Assembly (NCBI RefSeq): GCF_900103525.1
Contig: NZ_FNHN01000005.1
Span: 186,001-250,000 of the forward strand
DNA from: Bacillus sp. OK048
Lineage (GTDB): Bacteria > Bacillota > Bacilli > Bacillales > Cytobacillaceae
Length of the DNA: 64,000 nucleotides
Direction: 5' to 3'
In this document: piece by piece, positions 1 through 7,774 of the stretch
Numbering within the stretch: position 1 is the first letter of the stretch
How the letters are laid out: every line of letters begins with the position of its first letter
The notes under the pieces: generated by a model
The model's input: only the letters and a program-made list of their open reading frames with translations
Told to the model about the DNA's origin: nothing
Database searches by the model: none
Program-made: the position numbers and the translations under genes

Positions 1-123
1 CATATTAAAAACCTGCGTAAAAAAATAGAACTAGATTCTAGACAGCCAACGTTTATCCTCACAGTTTTTGGGATGGGTTATAAATTTGGAGGGGTGTTAG
101 ATGTTTCAAACACTGCGGTCTAA
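1..123 (+). CDS. Response regulator, C-terminal end only (partial)
   Basis: Only the last 40 codons are in the window. They read as the end of an OmpR/PhoB-type winged-helix DNA-binding domain: a recognition-helix segment (HIKNLRKKIE) followed by the typical wing hairpin (TVFGMGYKF). The stop at 121-123 lies 20 bases inside the following kinase gene, so the two are translationally coupled and form a two-component pair. The receiver domain lies upstream, outside the window. The signal and targets cannot be told from this fragment. Confidence 0.85.
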   Translation, partial: HIKNLRKKIELDSRQPTFILTVFGMGYKFGGVLDVSNTAV

Positions 124-1477
124 GATCCTCTTTTATTTGTTACTCAGCTCGATGATTGGAATTCTCTTTGTCAGCTTTTTTATGCAGTGGGGATTTGAAG
201 AAAGTTTTACGAGCTATTTAGATCGCAATCGAGATAAGAAGATTGATAGAATCATCACAGAGATAGAAAAGGATTATCGGAAAAATGGGCATTTTACCAG
301 TGATCCTGTCTTTGGTCTCCTTCATGAGCATGCCATGACCGATCAACTTTATTTTCAATTGTATGACCGTGTCGGCCAGCTGCAAATGGATTCATCCAAT
401 ATTAGGAGGATGTTGAATAGTTTTGGGCTTGCAGAGCCTGAACCAAATGGGGAAGAGTGGTATTCCAATTCCTATACACTTAGAGTTGATGACCACATTA
501 TCGGAAAGCTTGTTGCCATATACCCAGTTGGCTTAATCGATGATGAGTACAATTTTATCAAAACCATGCAGTTATACATTTATGCTGCAGTATGTTTAAC
601 GATCCTTTTGTCGATTCTGTTCAGTATGCTATTCTCGAAAAAATTAACATCTGGATTGAATAAGGTTTCCTTTGCTGCAAATGAACTGCAACAGCATAAC
701 CTATCCATTAGGATACCTTTATCAGGTTTACCTACAGAGGTCAAGCAGCTAGCAATATCCTTTAATAATCTAGCAGAATCATTGGCAAAGGGTGAAATGT
801 TACGGAAACAATTTACAGGAGATTTAGCCCATGAACTCCGTACGCCACTTGCGACATTAAGAAGCCAAATTGAAGCTTACCAGGATGGAATTTGGGAGCC
901 AACACAAGCCCGATTACAATCTAGTCATGAAGAACTCATGCGCTTGGTAAGGCTAGTGAATGAACTGGAGAAATTGCTTGCAGCGGAAAACCCGCAAATT
1001 AGATTGGAAAAGGTAGAGGTAGAGGCTGGCAGTGTTCTCGCAGCCCTATGGGAAATGTTTTTACCTTTGTTTAAGCAAAAGGGCGTACAGCTTCATATAG
1101 AAGAGCCTAATAAAGAACTTCTTTTCCCTGCTGATAAGGACCGCTTAATGCAAATCCTCTCTAACGTTTTAAACAATGCCCTTAAATATACGCCTGAAGG
1201 AAAGAATGTAACCATTTCCGTTTTAACTGAGAAGGAAGGGTATGTTGGATTCAAGGTGGAGGATGAGGGGGCAGGAATGGCCGAAGATGATATTCCACAT
1301 GTATTTGAGCGTTTTTACCGTGGAGATAAATCACGTGATCGCAAAACAGGCGGAGCGGGTATAGGTCTCTCGATTGTGAAAGCATTAATGGAAGCGCATC
1401 AAGGGTTTATTAAAGTAAAGAGCAGAATTAATAAAGGGACAAGTATCATATTATGGTTCCCGCAAGAGGATGATTAA
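101..1477 (+). CDS. Two-component sensor histidine kinase
   Basis: Membrane sensor kinase of 458 residues that should autophosphorylate on His244 and pass phosphate to the regulator encoded just upstream. Seen: TM helix about 8-30, an extracytoplasmic sensor region to about 152, a second TM about 156-178, a HAMP region to about 231, the HisKA motif DLAHELRTPL with His244, and a HATPase domain with the N box (NVLNNALKYT) and G boxes (DEGAGM, GAGIGLSIV). The ATG at 101 has a good Shine-Dalgarno (ggaggggtg). It resembles BaeS/CssS-type kinases, but its signal is unknown. It ends at a hairpin shared with the converging transporter operon. Confidence 0.92.
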   Translation: MFQTLRSKILFYLLLSSMIGILFVSFFMQWGFEESFTSYLDRNRDKKIDRIITEIEKDYRKNGHFTSDPVFGLLHEHAMTDQLYFQLYDRVGQLQMDSSNIRRMLNSFGLAEPEPNGEEWYSNSYTLRVDDHIIGKLVAIYPVGLIDDEYNFIKTMQLYIYAAVCLTILLSILFSMLFSKKLTSGLNKVSFAANELQQHNLSIRIPLSGLPTEVKQLAISFNNLAESLAKGEMLRKQFTGDLAHELRTPLATLRSQIEAYQDGIWEPTQARLQSSHEELMRLVRLVNELEKLLAAENPQIRLEKVEVEAGSVLAALWEMFLPLFKQKGVQLHIEEPNKELLFPADKDRLMQILSNVLNNALKYTPEGKNVTISVLTEKEGYVGFKVEDEGAGMAEDDIPHVFERFYRGDKSRDRKTGGAGIGLSIVKALMEAHQGFIKVKSRINKGTSIILWFPQEDD

Positions 1478-1490
1478 TTAAGAAAAAAAA

Positions 1491-1520
1491 CCGCTATCTA
1501 AACATGGATAGCGGCTTTTC
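1491..1520. terminator. Bidirectional terminator between the kinase and tupC
   Basis: An 8-bp GC-rich stem (CCGCTATC/GATAGCGG, loop about 8 nt) has an A-run on its left, which is a T-run for the minus strand, and CTTTTC on its right. It overlaps the tupC stop codon. It can end both converging transcripts. Confidence 0.8.
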
Positions 1521-2267
1521 ATTGTGGGTATTAACATGATAAAATTTCTTCCATTCATTTAGAAATGGAGAAGTAGCGGAATTGGGGTGTTCCAGGACCC
1601 TCTGGGTAGGTCCATGCTGCTTCACTTCTCCATTTACCATGATAGCAAGAGAATTCGTTAAGTAATTTATTTCCATCAGATCATGACTTACGAAAGCAGT
1701 AGTAATTCCTGAACCTTCAATGATAGCTTTAAAGTCATCCATCAACTTAATTTTGGTTGGAAAATCGAGAGCTGAAAAGGGTTCATCTAGAAAAAGAATT
1801 TCAGGCTCAACAATCATCGCCCTTGCTAGGTTTACTCGTTGGGCCTCACCACCTGAAAGGTAATGGGCATTTTTCTTCGCCAGATGGCTAATTTGAAACT
1901 GCTCCAGCCATTCATTGACCTTCTTTTTGATGACAGCTTTCGGTACCTTCCTTAACTTTAAGCCAATGGCGATATTTTGAAAAACTGTTCCTTCTAAAAG
2001 TAATGATTGCTGCAAGGCGACGGAAAATTTTCTTCGTAGTTCCAATGACGGAGCTCCATTTGGTACCGCTTGCCCGCGGTAGAGTATTTCACCACTACTA
2101 TTCTTGTCAAGCAAAGCCATAACCTTAAGCAAGGTACTTTTCCCAGCGCCATTAGGTCCCATAATTCCAAGGAATTCACCAGCATGGATCTGGAAATGAG
2201 GGATGTTTAATATACCTTTATGATTCGCTTTATAGGTAATGTTTTTAAGCTCAATTAATGGATTCAT
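1494..2267 (-). CDS. tupC: Tungstate-type ABC transporter, ATP-binding subunit
   Basis: ABC ATPase of 257 residues that powers oxyanion uptake. Seen: Walker A GPNGAGKST at 37-45, signature LSGGEAQRVNLARAM, Walker B ILFLDEP and an H-loop region (VSHD). Its ATG overlaps the end of the permease gene by 4 bases, and it is the last gene of the regulator-tupA-tupB-tupC operon. Substrate is inferred from the binding protein, which carries the TupA motif. Molybdate or a related oxyanion remains possible, since ATPases of the Tup, Mod and Wtp types are alike. Confidence 0.82.
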   Translation of the reverse strand: MNPLIELKNITYKANHKGILNIPHFQIHAGEFLGIMGPNGAGKSTLLKVMALLDKNSSGEILYRGQAVPNGAPSLELRRKFSVALQQSLLLEGTVFQNIAIGLKLRKVPKAVIKKKVNEWLEQFQISHLAKKNAHYLSGGEAQRVNLARAMIVEPEILFLDEPFSALDFPTKIKLMDDFKAIIEGSGITTAFVSHDLMEINYLTNSLAIMVNGEVKQHGPTQRVLEHPNSATSPFLNEWKKFYHVNTHNEKPLSMFR

Positions 2268-2962
2268 GATAATCGCTTCCTTTGCTGTAACAAGGTTAAG
2301 GATGCCGTAATGAGTAAAGCAACTGTTAATAGAATAAAGGAAATCGCAAGGGCTACATCAAAGTTACCTTTTGATACCTCCATTACAATAGAAGTGGTTA
2401 AAATACGTGTATCACCTTGGATATTTCCGCCTACCATTTGTGCAGCACCAACTTCAGCGATCACCCGGCCCAAGCCAGCCATGATTGCTGCTACAATGGC
2501 AATTTTCGTTTGTTTAAGAAGGAGTCCAAAGGTTTGGATTTTTGTAGCACCCAGCGCTTTAATTTGTAACAGCATTTTTTCATTAATCTGCTGAAAAGCA
2601 GAGCTGGTCAAACCTGTAATGATTGGCAGGGAAACGAGTACTTGTGCCATCACGATTGCCGTAGGAGAATAGAGCAAATGTAAATGGCCAAGGGGACCGG
2701 AACGCCATAAAAACATGGTAATCCATAACCCAGCAACTACAGGCGGTAAGCCCATGCCGATATTAATAAGGACTAGGATCATTTTTCTTCCTCTAAATCT
2801 TGTCAAACCAAGAAACATGCCAAGCGGCAAGCCAATAATGGAACTTATCAAGGTAGCTGAAAAGCAGACTTTTAACGTTAACCAAGTGATCTCAAAAATC
2901 GCTCGATCACCGGTAAGAATCATTTCTATCGCTTTTTTTAGCCCATTGATAATAAGTTCCAT
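2264..2962 (-). CDS. tupB: Tungstate-type ABC transporter, permease
   Basis: Inner-membrane permease of 232 residues with about five hydrophobic spans. The EAA loop that docks the ATPase is visible in the second half (INEKMLLQIKALGATKIQTF). It matches the BPD_transp_1 family, in the TupB/CysT-like branch, and has the normal length for TupB. It follows tupA after a 35-base gap and overlaps tupC by 4 bases, so the three are made together. Substrate specificity is inferred from TupA. Confidence 0.82.
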   Translation of the reverse strand: MELIINGLKKAIEMILTGDRAIFEITWLTLKVCFSATLISSIIGLPLGMFLGLTRFRGRKMILVLINIGMGLPPVVAGLWITMFLWRSGPLGHLHLLYSPTAIVMAQVLVSLPIITGLTSSAFQQINEKMLLQIKALGATKIQTFGLLLKQTKIAIVAAIMAGLGRVIAEVGAAQMVGGNIQGDTRILTTSIVMEVSKGNFDVALAISFILLTVALLITASLTLLQQRKRLS

Positions 2963-2997
2963 CCTGCTTGCCGCCTTTCCCTTATGCCTGTCTAATG

Positions 2998-3864
2998 CTA
3001 TTCAGTATATTTAATAAATAAAGACTGACCAAATTCTTTTTTACCAAAGCTTTCAATTACATTTTGTGTTTCCGGGTTCACCATGAACTCGACAAATTTT
3101 TCTGCATCCTTGCTGTTAACCATGTCGTGTTTCTCTGGATTCACCTGCATAACGTGGTAAATATTCATTAAATCTTTGCCGCCCTCAACAACAATTGTAA
3201 GGTTGGTTAAGTTTTTCTCTTGTGCAAGCCATGTAGCACGGTCTGTTAAAATATATCCATTTTTCTCATTAGCAATTTGTAAAGAAGCACCCATGCCTTG
3301 ACCCGTTGAGATATATGTGTCACCGGTTGGTTGGATATTGGCAGCTGTCCAGATACCAAGTTCTTTTTTATGTGTACCAGAGTCATCGCCGCGAGTAATA
3401 AAGTTTGCTTTTACTTCGGTAATTTTTTGGAATGCTGCTTTTACATCATCACCGCTTACACCTGCTGGATTATCTTTAGGTCCTACTAAAATAAAATCGT
3501 TGTACATTACGCGTTTACGATTCACAGCATCTCCACTAGTAACAAGTTCTTCCTCTGACTTTGGAGCGTGAACTAAAAGGACATCCGCTTCACCTTTTGT
3601 TCCCATTTCTAATGCTTGTCCTGTACCAACTGCAATCGTTTTTACTTTAACATTGTTTTCTTTTTCAAAGATTGGCAGCAATTCATCTAATAAACCGCTG
3701 TCTTGTGTACTAGTTGTTGTAGCAAGGATTAGTTCGGTTGGTTCTGCCTTTGGTTCTGGCTTTTTCTCTGTTGCTCCTTCTTTTTCGGTGGCAGTGTTTC
3801 CACAAGCGGATAAAATAAGAAGCATGAATACGAATAGTGTAGCAAAAAAGCGATTCTTTAACAT
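2998..3864 (-). CDS. tupA: Tungstate-type substrate-binding lipoprotein
   Basis: Extracytoplasmic binding protein of 288 residues. The signal peptide ends in a lipobox (LSAC, Cys21), followed by a Glu/Lys/Pro-rich linker and then the mature domain starting with TTTSTQDSGLLD (49-60), the hallmark segment of TupA-type tungstate-binding proteins. The start codon overlaps the regulator stop codon (TAATG), showing translational coupling. Known TupA proteins bind tungstate very tightly and discriminate against molybdate; whether this one does is inference from the motif and operon. Confidence 0.82.
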   Translation of the reverse strand: MLKNRFFATLFVFMLLILSACGNTATEKEGATEKKPEPKAEPTELILATTTSTQDSGLLDELLPIFEKENNVKVKTIAVGTGQALEMGTKGEADVLLVHAPKSEEELVTSGDAVNRKRVMYNDFILVGPKDNPAGVSGDDVKAAFQKITEVKANFITRGDDSGTHKKELGIWTAANIQPTGDTYISTGQGMGASLQIANEKNGYILTDRATWLAQEKNLTNLTIVVEGGKDLMNIYHVMQVNPEKHDMVNSKDAEKFVEFMVNPETQNVIESFGKKEFGQSLFIKYTE

Positions 3865-4799
3865 TAGAATGTTTCCTCCATTTTAGCTGTTTTGTAAATT
3901 ACTTTTCCTAATTCGGAAATATCATAGCCATCTAAGTCAGTCAGACTGTTTTTAAAACTATCAGACTGTAAGTAATGAATTAATTCGTTTAGATTTTTTT
4001 TATTTTCGTCTGTAAACCGGAACACCAAGTCAAATTGTTCCTTTGCAATCGGAATAAAGTCTAATCCTAAATGGCTTGCAGCAGATTGGATTCCAAAGGC
4101 CACATCGGCCATTCCTCTGCTAATATAGGATGCAGTGGAAAGGTGATTCCATTCTTCATTCATATAACCATTTATATCACCGGGGTTGATCCCATGGTTA
4201 GAAAGCATGGAATCGAACAGAAATCTTGTCCCCGCCCCTTTTTGACGGTTAACAAATTGAACATCTTTTCTAGTCAGATCGGCAAAAGTGGTTATCCTTT
4301 TGGGATTGCCTTTGGCTACAATAAAGCCTTGTTCTCTTGAAACGAATCGCTGTACCAAAATAGATTCATAAACAAAGAGTTGATGGATAAAAGGTAAATT
4401 ATATTCTTGTGAAGCAGGATCTAATAGGTGCATGGCGGCAATATCGGATTGGCCGCGATAAAGCATCATTAATCCTTCAAGGCTGCCTATGTAGGTCGGC
4501 TGGATTTGGATCCTAAGGTCATTCGCTGTTTGTTTGACAAAATGCTCTACAAGAAAGTCATGGCTTCCGGATAGTCGGATAGGTAAGGATGTATAGGTAT
4601 CAGGCTGCTCCACTTGAATTTTTTTCGCTGGTGCTTTTGTATTTTCTTTGTATCTTTCGATTTCTTCGAGTTCGATTCGCATTTTGTTGCCTACTTTAAA
4701 TGCCTGTAATTCACCTCGCTTGATCAGTTCATAGACGGTGTGTTTGGAGATTTGGAACAGCTGTGCTACTTCATCAGGTGTATATGCTTTTCCTTCCAT
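3864..4799 (-). CDS. HTH regulator fused to a periplasmic-binding-protein-like domain
   Basis: Cytoplasmic regulator of 311 residues with no signal peptide. Residues 1-45 form an excisionase/MerR-like helix-turn-helix (TPDEVAQLFQISKHTVYELI). After a charged linker, residues 75-300 are a PBP-like domain (PF12727-type) of the kind used to sense oxyanions. It is the first gene of the tup operon, and its stop overlaps the tupA start. The likely job is to sense tungstate or molybdate inside the cell and control this operon, replacing ModE or TunR. The ATG at 4799 follows a strong gggaggagg. Target genes and ligand are inferred. Confidence 0.82.
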   Translation of the reverse strand: MEGKAYTPDEVAQLFQISKHTVYELIKRGELQAFKVGNKMRIELEEIERYKENTKAPAKKIQVEQPDTYTSLPIRLSGSHDFLVEHFVKQTANDLRIQIQPTYIGSLEGLMMLYRGQSDIAAMHLLDPASQEYNLPFIHQLFVYESILVQRFVSREQGFIVAKGNPKRITTFADLTRKDVQFVNRQKGAGTRFLFDSMLSNHGINPGDINGYMNEEWNHLSTASYISRGMADVAFGIQSAASHLGLDFIPIAKEQFDLVFRFTDENKKNLNELIHYLQSDSFKNSLTDLDGYDISELGKVIYKTAKMEETF

Positions 4800-4867
4800 T
4801 GGTAATGCCTCCTCCCTATTAGCAGTATTAATATAAAATAAATATACAACACTAACTGTGACTTTTG

Positions 4868-4900
4868 TTAAGTTTCGTCTAGTTTCGTTAAGTTTTATTT
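4868..4900. promoter_or_regulatory. Direct repeats ahead of the tup operon (possible operator)
   Basis: Three spaced copies of a GTTTCGT/GTTTTAT-like motif (TTAAGTTTCGTCTAGTTTCG and onward) lie 70-100 bases upstream of the regulator start in the divergent tup/azoR intergenic region. The spacing of about 11-12 bases is one helical turn, as expected for tandem protein contacts. Binding by the HTH/PBP regulator is a guess from position only. Confidence 0.3.
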
Positions 4901-4963
4901 GGAATTGTCACTTTTTGTTCATGAATTATGAAAAGTTCACACTATTTTCATAAACGTCACTCA

Positions 4964-4981
4964 TTGTTCATCAGTGAACAA
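4964..4981. promoter_or_regulatory. Perfect inverted repeat upstream of azoR (candidate operator)
   Basis: TTGTTCA-TCAG-TGAACAA is a 7+4+7 perfect palindrome. It lies just upstream of a possible -10 (TATATT, 4997-5002), so it would cover the -35 region of the azoreductase promoter. It does not look like the YodB or MhqR boxes known for B. subtilis azoreductases. The regulator is unknown. Confidence 0.5.
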
Positions 4982-5039
4982 GGGAGTTTGTTGTACTATA
5001 TTAGTAGGTGAAAATTATAGTTAAAGGGATGGGGATTAA

Positions 5040-5702
5040 ATGTCAAAACTACTATACATTACTGTTAATCCAAAAAATGATATAAAACTTTCAAAGGGAA
5101 TGCAGCTTGGCGAGGCGTTTCTAGAAGAGTTTAAAACACAGAGACCTGAAGTAGAAATAGAACATATGCATTTATATGATATGGATATCCCTCAAATAGA
5201 TATGGACCTGTTATATGCACGGGCAAAATTATCTTTCATGGGCAAGACGTTTGATGAGCTTTCAGAGGGAGAACAAAAACAAATCACTGCGATGCATGCG
5301 CTTGCTGATCGGTTTATTGCAGCTGACTATTATGTGTTTGTAACACCAATTTGGAACTTTGGCTCTCCAGCTATTTTAAAAGCTTTCCTTGATAACTTAT
5401 TTATTGTGAATAAGACATTTACCAATACACATGAAGGTGCAAAAGGGCTGCTTACCAACCGCAAAGCACTTCATATCCAAACGCGCGGTGGCATTTACTC
5501 GACTGGACCGATGGTTGACTTTGAATTTGGCGACCGATTCTTAACAAAAGTACTAGGATTCCTAGGAATGGAAGTTATGCCAACTGTATTTGCTGAAGGG
5601 ATGGACCATTTTCCAAAGCAAGTACCAGAAATTATGGCAAAAGCAAAAGATCAAGTCATCGAAGCGGCAAGAGAAATGGCAAAAGAAACGGTTACAGTTT
5701 AA
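5040..5702 (+). CDS. azoR: FMN-dependent NADH-azoreductase
   Basis: Flavodoxin-fold quinone/azo reductase of 220 residues using FMN and NADH, cytoplasmic. AzoR family features: the N-terminal beta strand and phosphate loop region (LLYITVNPKND), the TPIWNFGSPAILKAFLDNL segment that cradles FMN, and RGG in the middle region. In Bacillus such enzymes detoxify quinones and azo compounds and are induced by thiol-reactive stress. It is monocistronic: a palindromic operator candidate lies upstream and a strong terminator downstream. The start follows aaagggatgggg. Which of the Bacillus azoR paralogs it matches was not decided. Confidence 0.9.
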   Translation: MSKLLYITVNPKNDIKLSKGMQLGEAFLEEFKTQRPEVEIEHMHLYDMDIPQIDMDLLYARAKLSFMGKTFDELSEGEQKQITAMHALADRFIAADYYVFVTPIWNFGSPAILKAFLDNLFIVNKTFTNTHEGAKGLLTNRKALHIQTRGGIYSTGPMVDFEFGDRFLTKVLGFLGMEVMPTVFAEGMDHFPKQVPEIMAKAKDQVIEAAREMAKETVTV

Positions 5703-5707
5703 TAATA

Positions 5708-5745
5708 GGAAAAATGCGACTCGAATATCGAGCCGCATTTTTTAT
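5708..5745 (+). terminator. Terminator of azoR
   Basis: Hairpin with stem AAATGCG-CTCGA/TCGAG-CGCATTT, each side carrying one unpaired base, followed by a T-run (5736-5743). It lies directly behind the azoR stop. Confidence 0.85.
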
Positions 5746-5760
5746 TTGAGGTGAAACTGT

Positions 5761-5913
5761 GTCTATAGTGACCGAAAATCAACAAGAGCAGTAGTCATGG
5801 TCACTATAAGGGGTCTATAGTGACCGAAAATCTAAAGGAGCAGTAGTCACGGTCACTAAAAGAGGTCTATAGTGACCCAAATCCGAAAATAACAACAGAC
5901 CTGGTCACTATAA
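5761..5913. repeat. Tandem array A: three 52-bp palindromic units
   Basis: Units begin at 5761, 5813 and 5865, a period of exactly 52 bp. Each starts TCTATAGTGACC and ends GGTCACTA(TA), so each can fold on itself through TATAGTGACC/GGTCACTATA; the second unit ends less perfectly. The inner 25-30 bases diverge more than the ends. It sits between the converging azoR and uppP genes, is non-coding, and differs in sequence from the other arrays but shares their period. Confidence 0.85.
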
Positions 5914-5923
5914 ATTAATCGTC

Positions 5924-6706
5924 CTAGAATTTCCCTGTAAACTGAAAAAATAACACTGCAAAGCCTAGCACCCAGACATATATGGCAAAAGGTTTTAATG
6001 AGCGTTTCTTTAAATATCCGATCATCCACTTCACCGCAAAATAGCCGAATAACGCAGAGGCGGCAATGCCAACAAGCAGCGCAGATAGGGAGATTTGTTC
6101 ACCAGCACCGCCAACTAAATCTAAGGATTGGAGCACGACGGCACCAGCAATGGCTGGTGTAGATAAGAGAAAGGAGAAATAGGCTGCTGTTTCCCGGTCT
6201 AACTTTCTCCATAAGGCAGCCACAATCGTGAATCCAGAGCGTGAAATTGCGGGGAAAATGGCTGCAGCTTGAAAAGAGCCAATAATCAGAGCATCGGTAT
6301 AACTAATATCCTCCATTTTTTTATAGCCATTTTTTGCAGAATCGGCAATCCAAAGAAACAAACCGGTCACTAAAAACTCCCATCCAATCGTAACCCCTGT
6401 CTTCGATATTTCCTCAAAGTAGTCCTTGAAAAGCAGCCCAATCACTACAGCTGGAATCGTTCCGACAATTAATAGGAAGGTAAGCTTGCTAAATGGATTT
6501 TTAATAATTTTAATAAACTCGTCCTTATAAAAAACGAATACAGCGAGCAAAGTTCCAACATGGAGCATCGTATCGAGTAATAAACCAGCTTCTTGTAATC
6601 CAAATAAGTTCCTGCCTAAATACAAATGTCCTGTACTGCTAATCGGTAAAAACTCAGTTAACCCTTGAATAATCCCTAAAATGAGTGCTTCTAATTTACT
6701 TAACAT
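5924..6706 (-). CDS. uppP: Undecaprenyl-diphosphatase (BacA/UppP family)
   Basis: Integral membrane phosphatase of 260 residues that recycles undecaprenyl pyrophosphate to the monophosphate carrier for cell-wall synthesis and gives bacitracin tolerance. Seen: the conserved GLTEFLPISSTGH motif (15-27), a second motif with SRSGFT, and about seven hydrophobic spans. The first acidic residue of the classical E-x3-E pair reads Gln14 here; Glu18 is present. The ATG at 6706 was chosen because GAGAGGG lies just upstream; a longer frame from 6769 has no ribosome site and adds a poor N-terminus. Confidence 0.9.
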   Translation of the reverse strand: MLSKLEALILGIIQGLTEFLPISSTGHLYLGRNLFGLQEAGLLLDTMLHVGTLLAVFVFYKDEFIKIIKNPFSKLTFLLIVGTIPAVVIGLLFKDYFEEISKTGVTIGWEFLVTGLFLWIADSAKNGYKKMEDISYTDALIIGSFQAAAIFPAISRSGFTIVAALWRKLDRETAAYFSFLLSTPAIAGAVVLQSLDLVGGAGEQISLSALLVGIAASALFGYFAVKWMIGYLKKRSLKPFAIYVWVLGFAVLFFQFTGKF

Positions 6707-6870
6707 TGATACCCTCTCTTTCTGCACCATAGGCCTGTACATACTATAAATATGCACGAAACCCAACAATTAGCCGATAAAAATTTATATATTTGCAAGT
6801 CAAAAATAGTGCAAAAGAGGTGGAACCTCCCATAAAATAGAAGTAAGACGTTTAGAGAGGAGCTGCACAC

Positions 6871-7644
6871 TTGAAAACCAGCCATCTACATTTCAATACA
6901 TCCATCGGAGTCCAGAAACCAGAAAGTATCAGAAATAAACAGCAAGCATGCCCTTTTTGTGCGCGAGAAGAGTTGACAAATCTTATTGAAGTGGATGGAC
7001 CCATCATCCTTTTAAAAAATAAATATCCTGTATTAGAAAATGCCTATCAGACCGTTTTAATCGAAACAGACGATTGCCATGGCGAATTATCGAATTATGA
7101 GCTCCCGCATCTACATAGGCTGCTGCAGTTTGCCATACGAAATTGGCTTGAGCTCGATAAAACCGGAAAGTATGAATCGGTTATTCTTTTCAAAAATCAT
7201 GGTCCTTTGTCTGGTGGAACCATTGCACATCCTCATATGCAGATTATTGGGTTAAATAATATTAATTATCAGGATAATATAGCCGAAGAAGTGTTTCAGG
7301 GGATTACAATAGAAGAAAAAGATGAAGTCCGAATTACGCTATCGACAAAACCAAAGGTAGGCTTTTATGAATTTAATATTGATATGGACGATTCCTGTTA
7401 TCATGAAACGTTTGGCGTTAATCTTCAAAAAGTAGTGGATTATATTCTCAACAACTTTCCCTTTAAAGCAAGTAGCTACAATCTTTTCTTTTACCATTAT
7501 AATAGAAGAATATATGTAAAAATAGTTCCCAGGTTTGTAACGACTCCGCTTTATATTGGATACGAGATTCCCCAAGTACCGGATAATTTACAGTGGATGG
7601 CGGATGATATTAAAAGTAAATATTTCACGAGTGGAAGTTCCTAA
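6871..7644 (+). CDS. DUF4931 / GalT-like HIT-superfamily protein
   Basis: Soluble protein of 257 residues. A zinc-type CPFC motif near residue 28 and HPHMQIIG (about 120-127, the H-x-H-x-Q of HIT/GalT enzymes) place it with galactose-1-phosphate uridylyltransferase-like proteins, in the group named DUF4931 in Bacillus. It probably transfers or hydrolyses a nucleotidyl group through the central His, but the substrate is unknown. No galactose genes are nearby. The start is TTG at 6871 with gagaggagc ahead; a terminator hairpin overlaps its stop. Confidence 0.75.
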   Translation: MKTSHLHFNTSIGVQKPESIRNKQQACPFCAREELTNLIEVDGPIILLKNKYPVLENAYQTVLIETDDCHGELSNYELPHLHRLLQFAIRNWLELDKTGKYESVILFKNHGPLSGGTIAHPHMQIIGLNNINYQDNIAEEVFQGITIEEKDEVRITLSTKPKVGFYEFNIDMDDSCYHETFGVNLQKVVDYILNNFPFKASSYNLFFYHYNRRIYVKIVPRFVTTPLYIGYEIPQVPDNLQWMADDIKSKYFTSGSS

Positions 7645-7669
7645 ACCTAGGAACTTTATTTTTTTATGT
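7635..7669 (+). terminator. Terminator of the DUF4931 gene
   Basis: AAGTTCCT-aaacc-(T)AGGAACTT followed by a T-run; the left arm contains the stop codon region. Confidence 0.85.
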
Positions 7670-7774
7670 AAATTAAACCAACCCGATTTTAGAAGTTGTG
7701 CTTTGGGCAGATAAAAAATATAATGAAATAATGTACAAGTTCCTTTTGAACTTTGACATTAAGGAGTGTGAGGA

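Noticed and set aside
5761..5913. CRISPR array (short spaced repeats at 5761, also 31867, 36484, 45619)
   Set aside because: The repeats are head-to-tail, with the whole unit similar and no unique spacers of constant length, and there are no cas genes.
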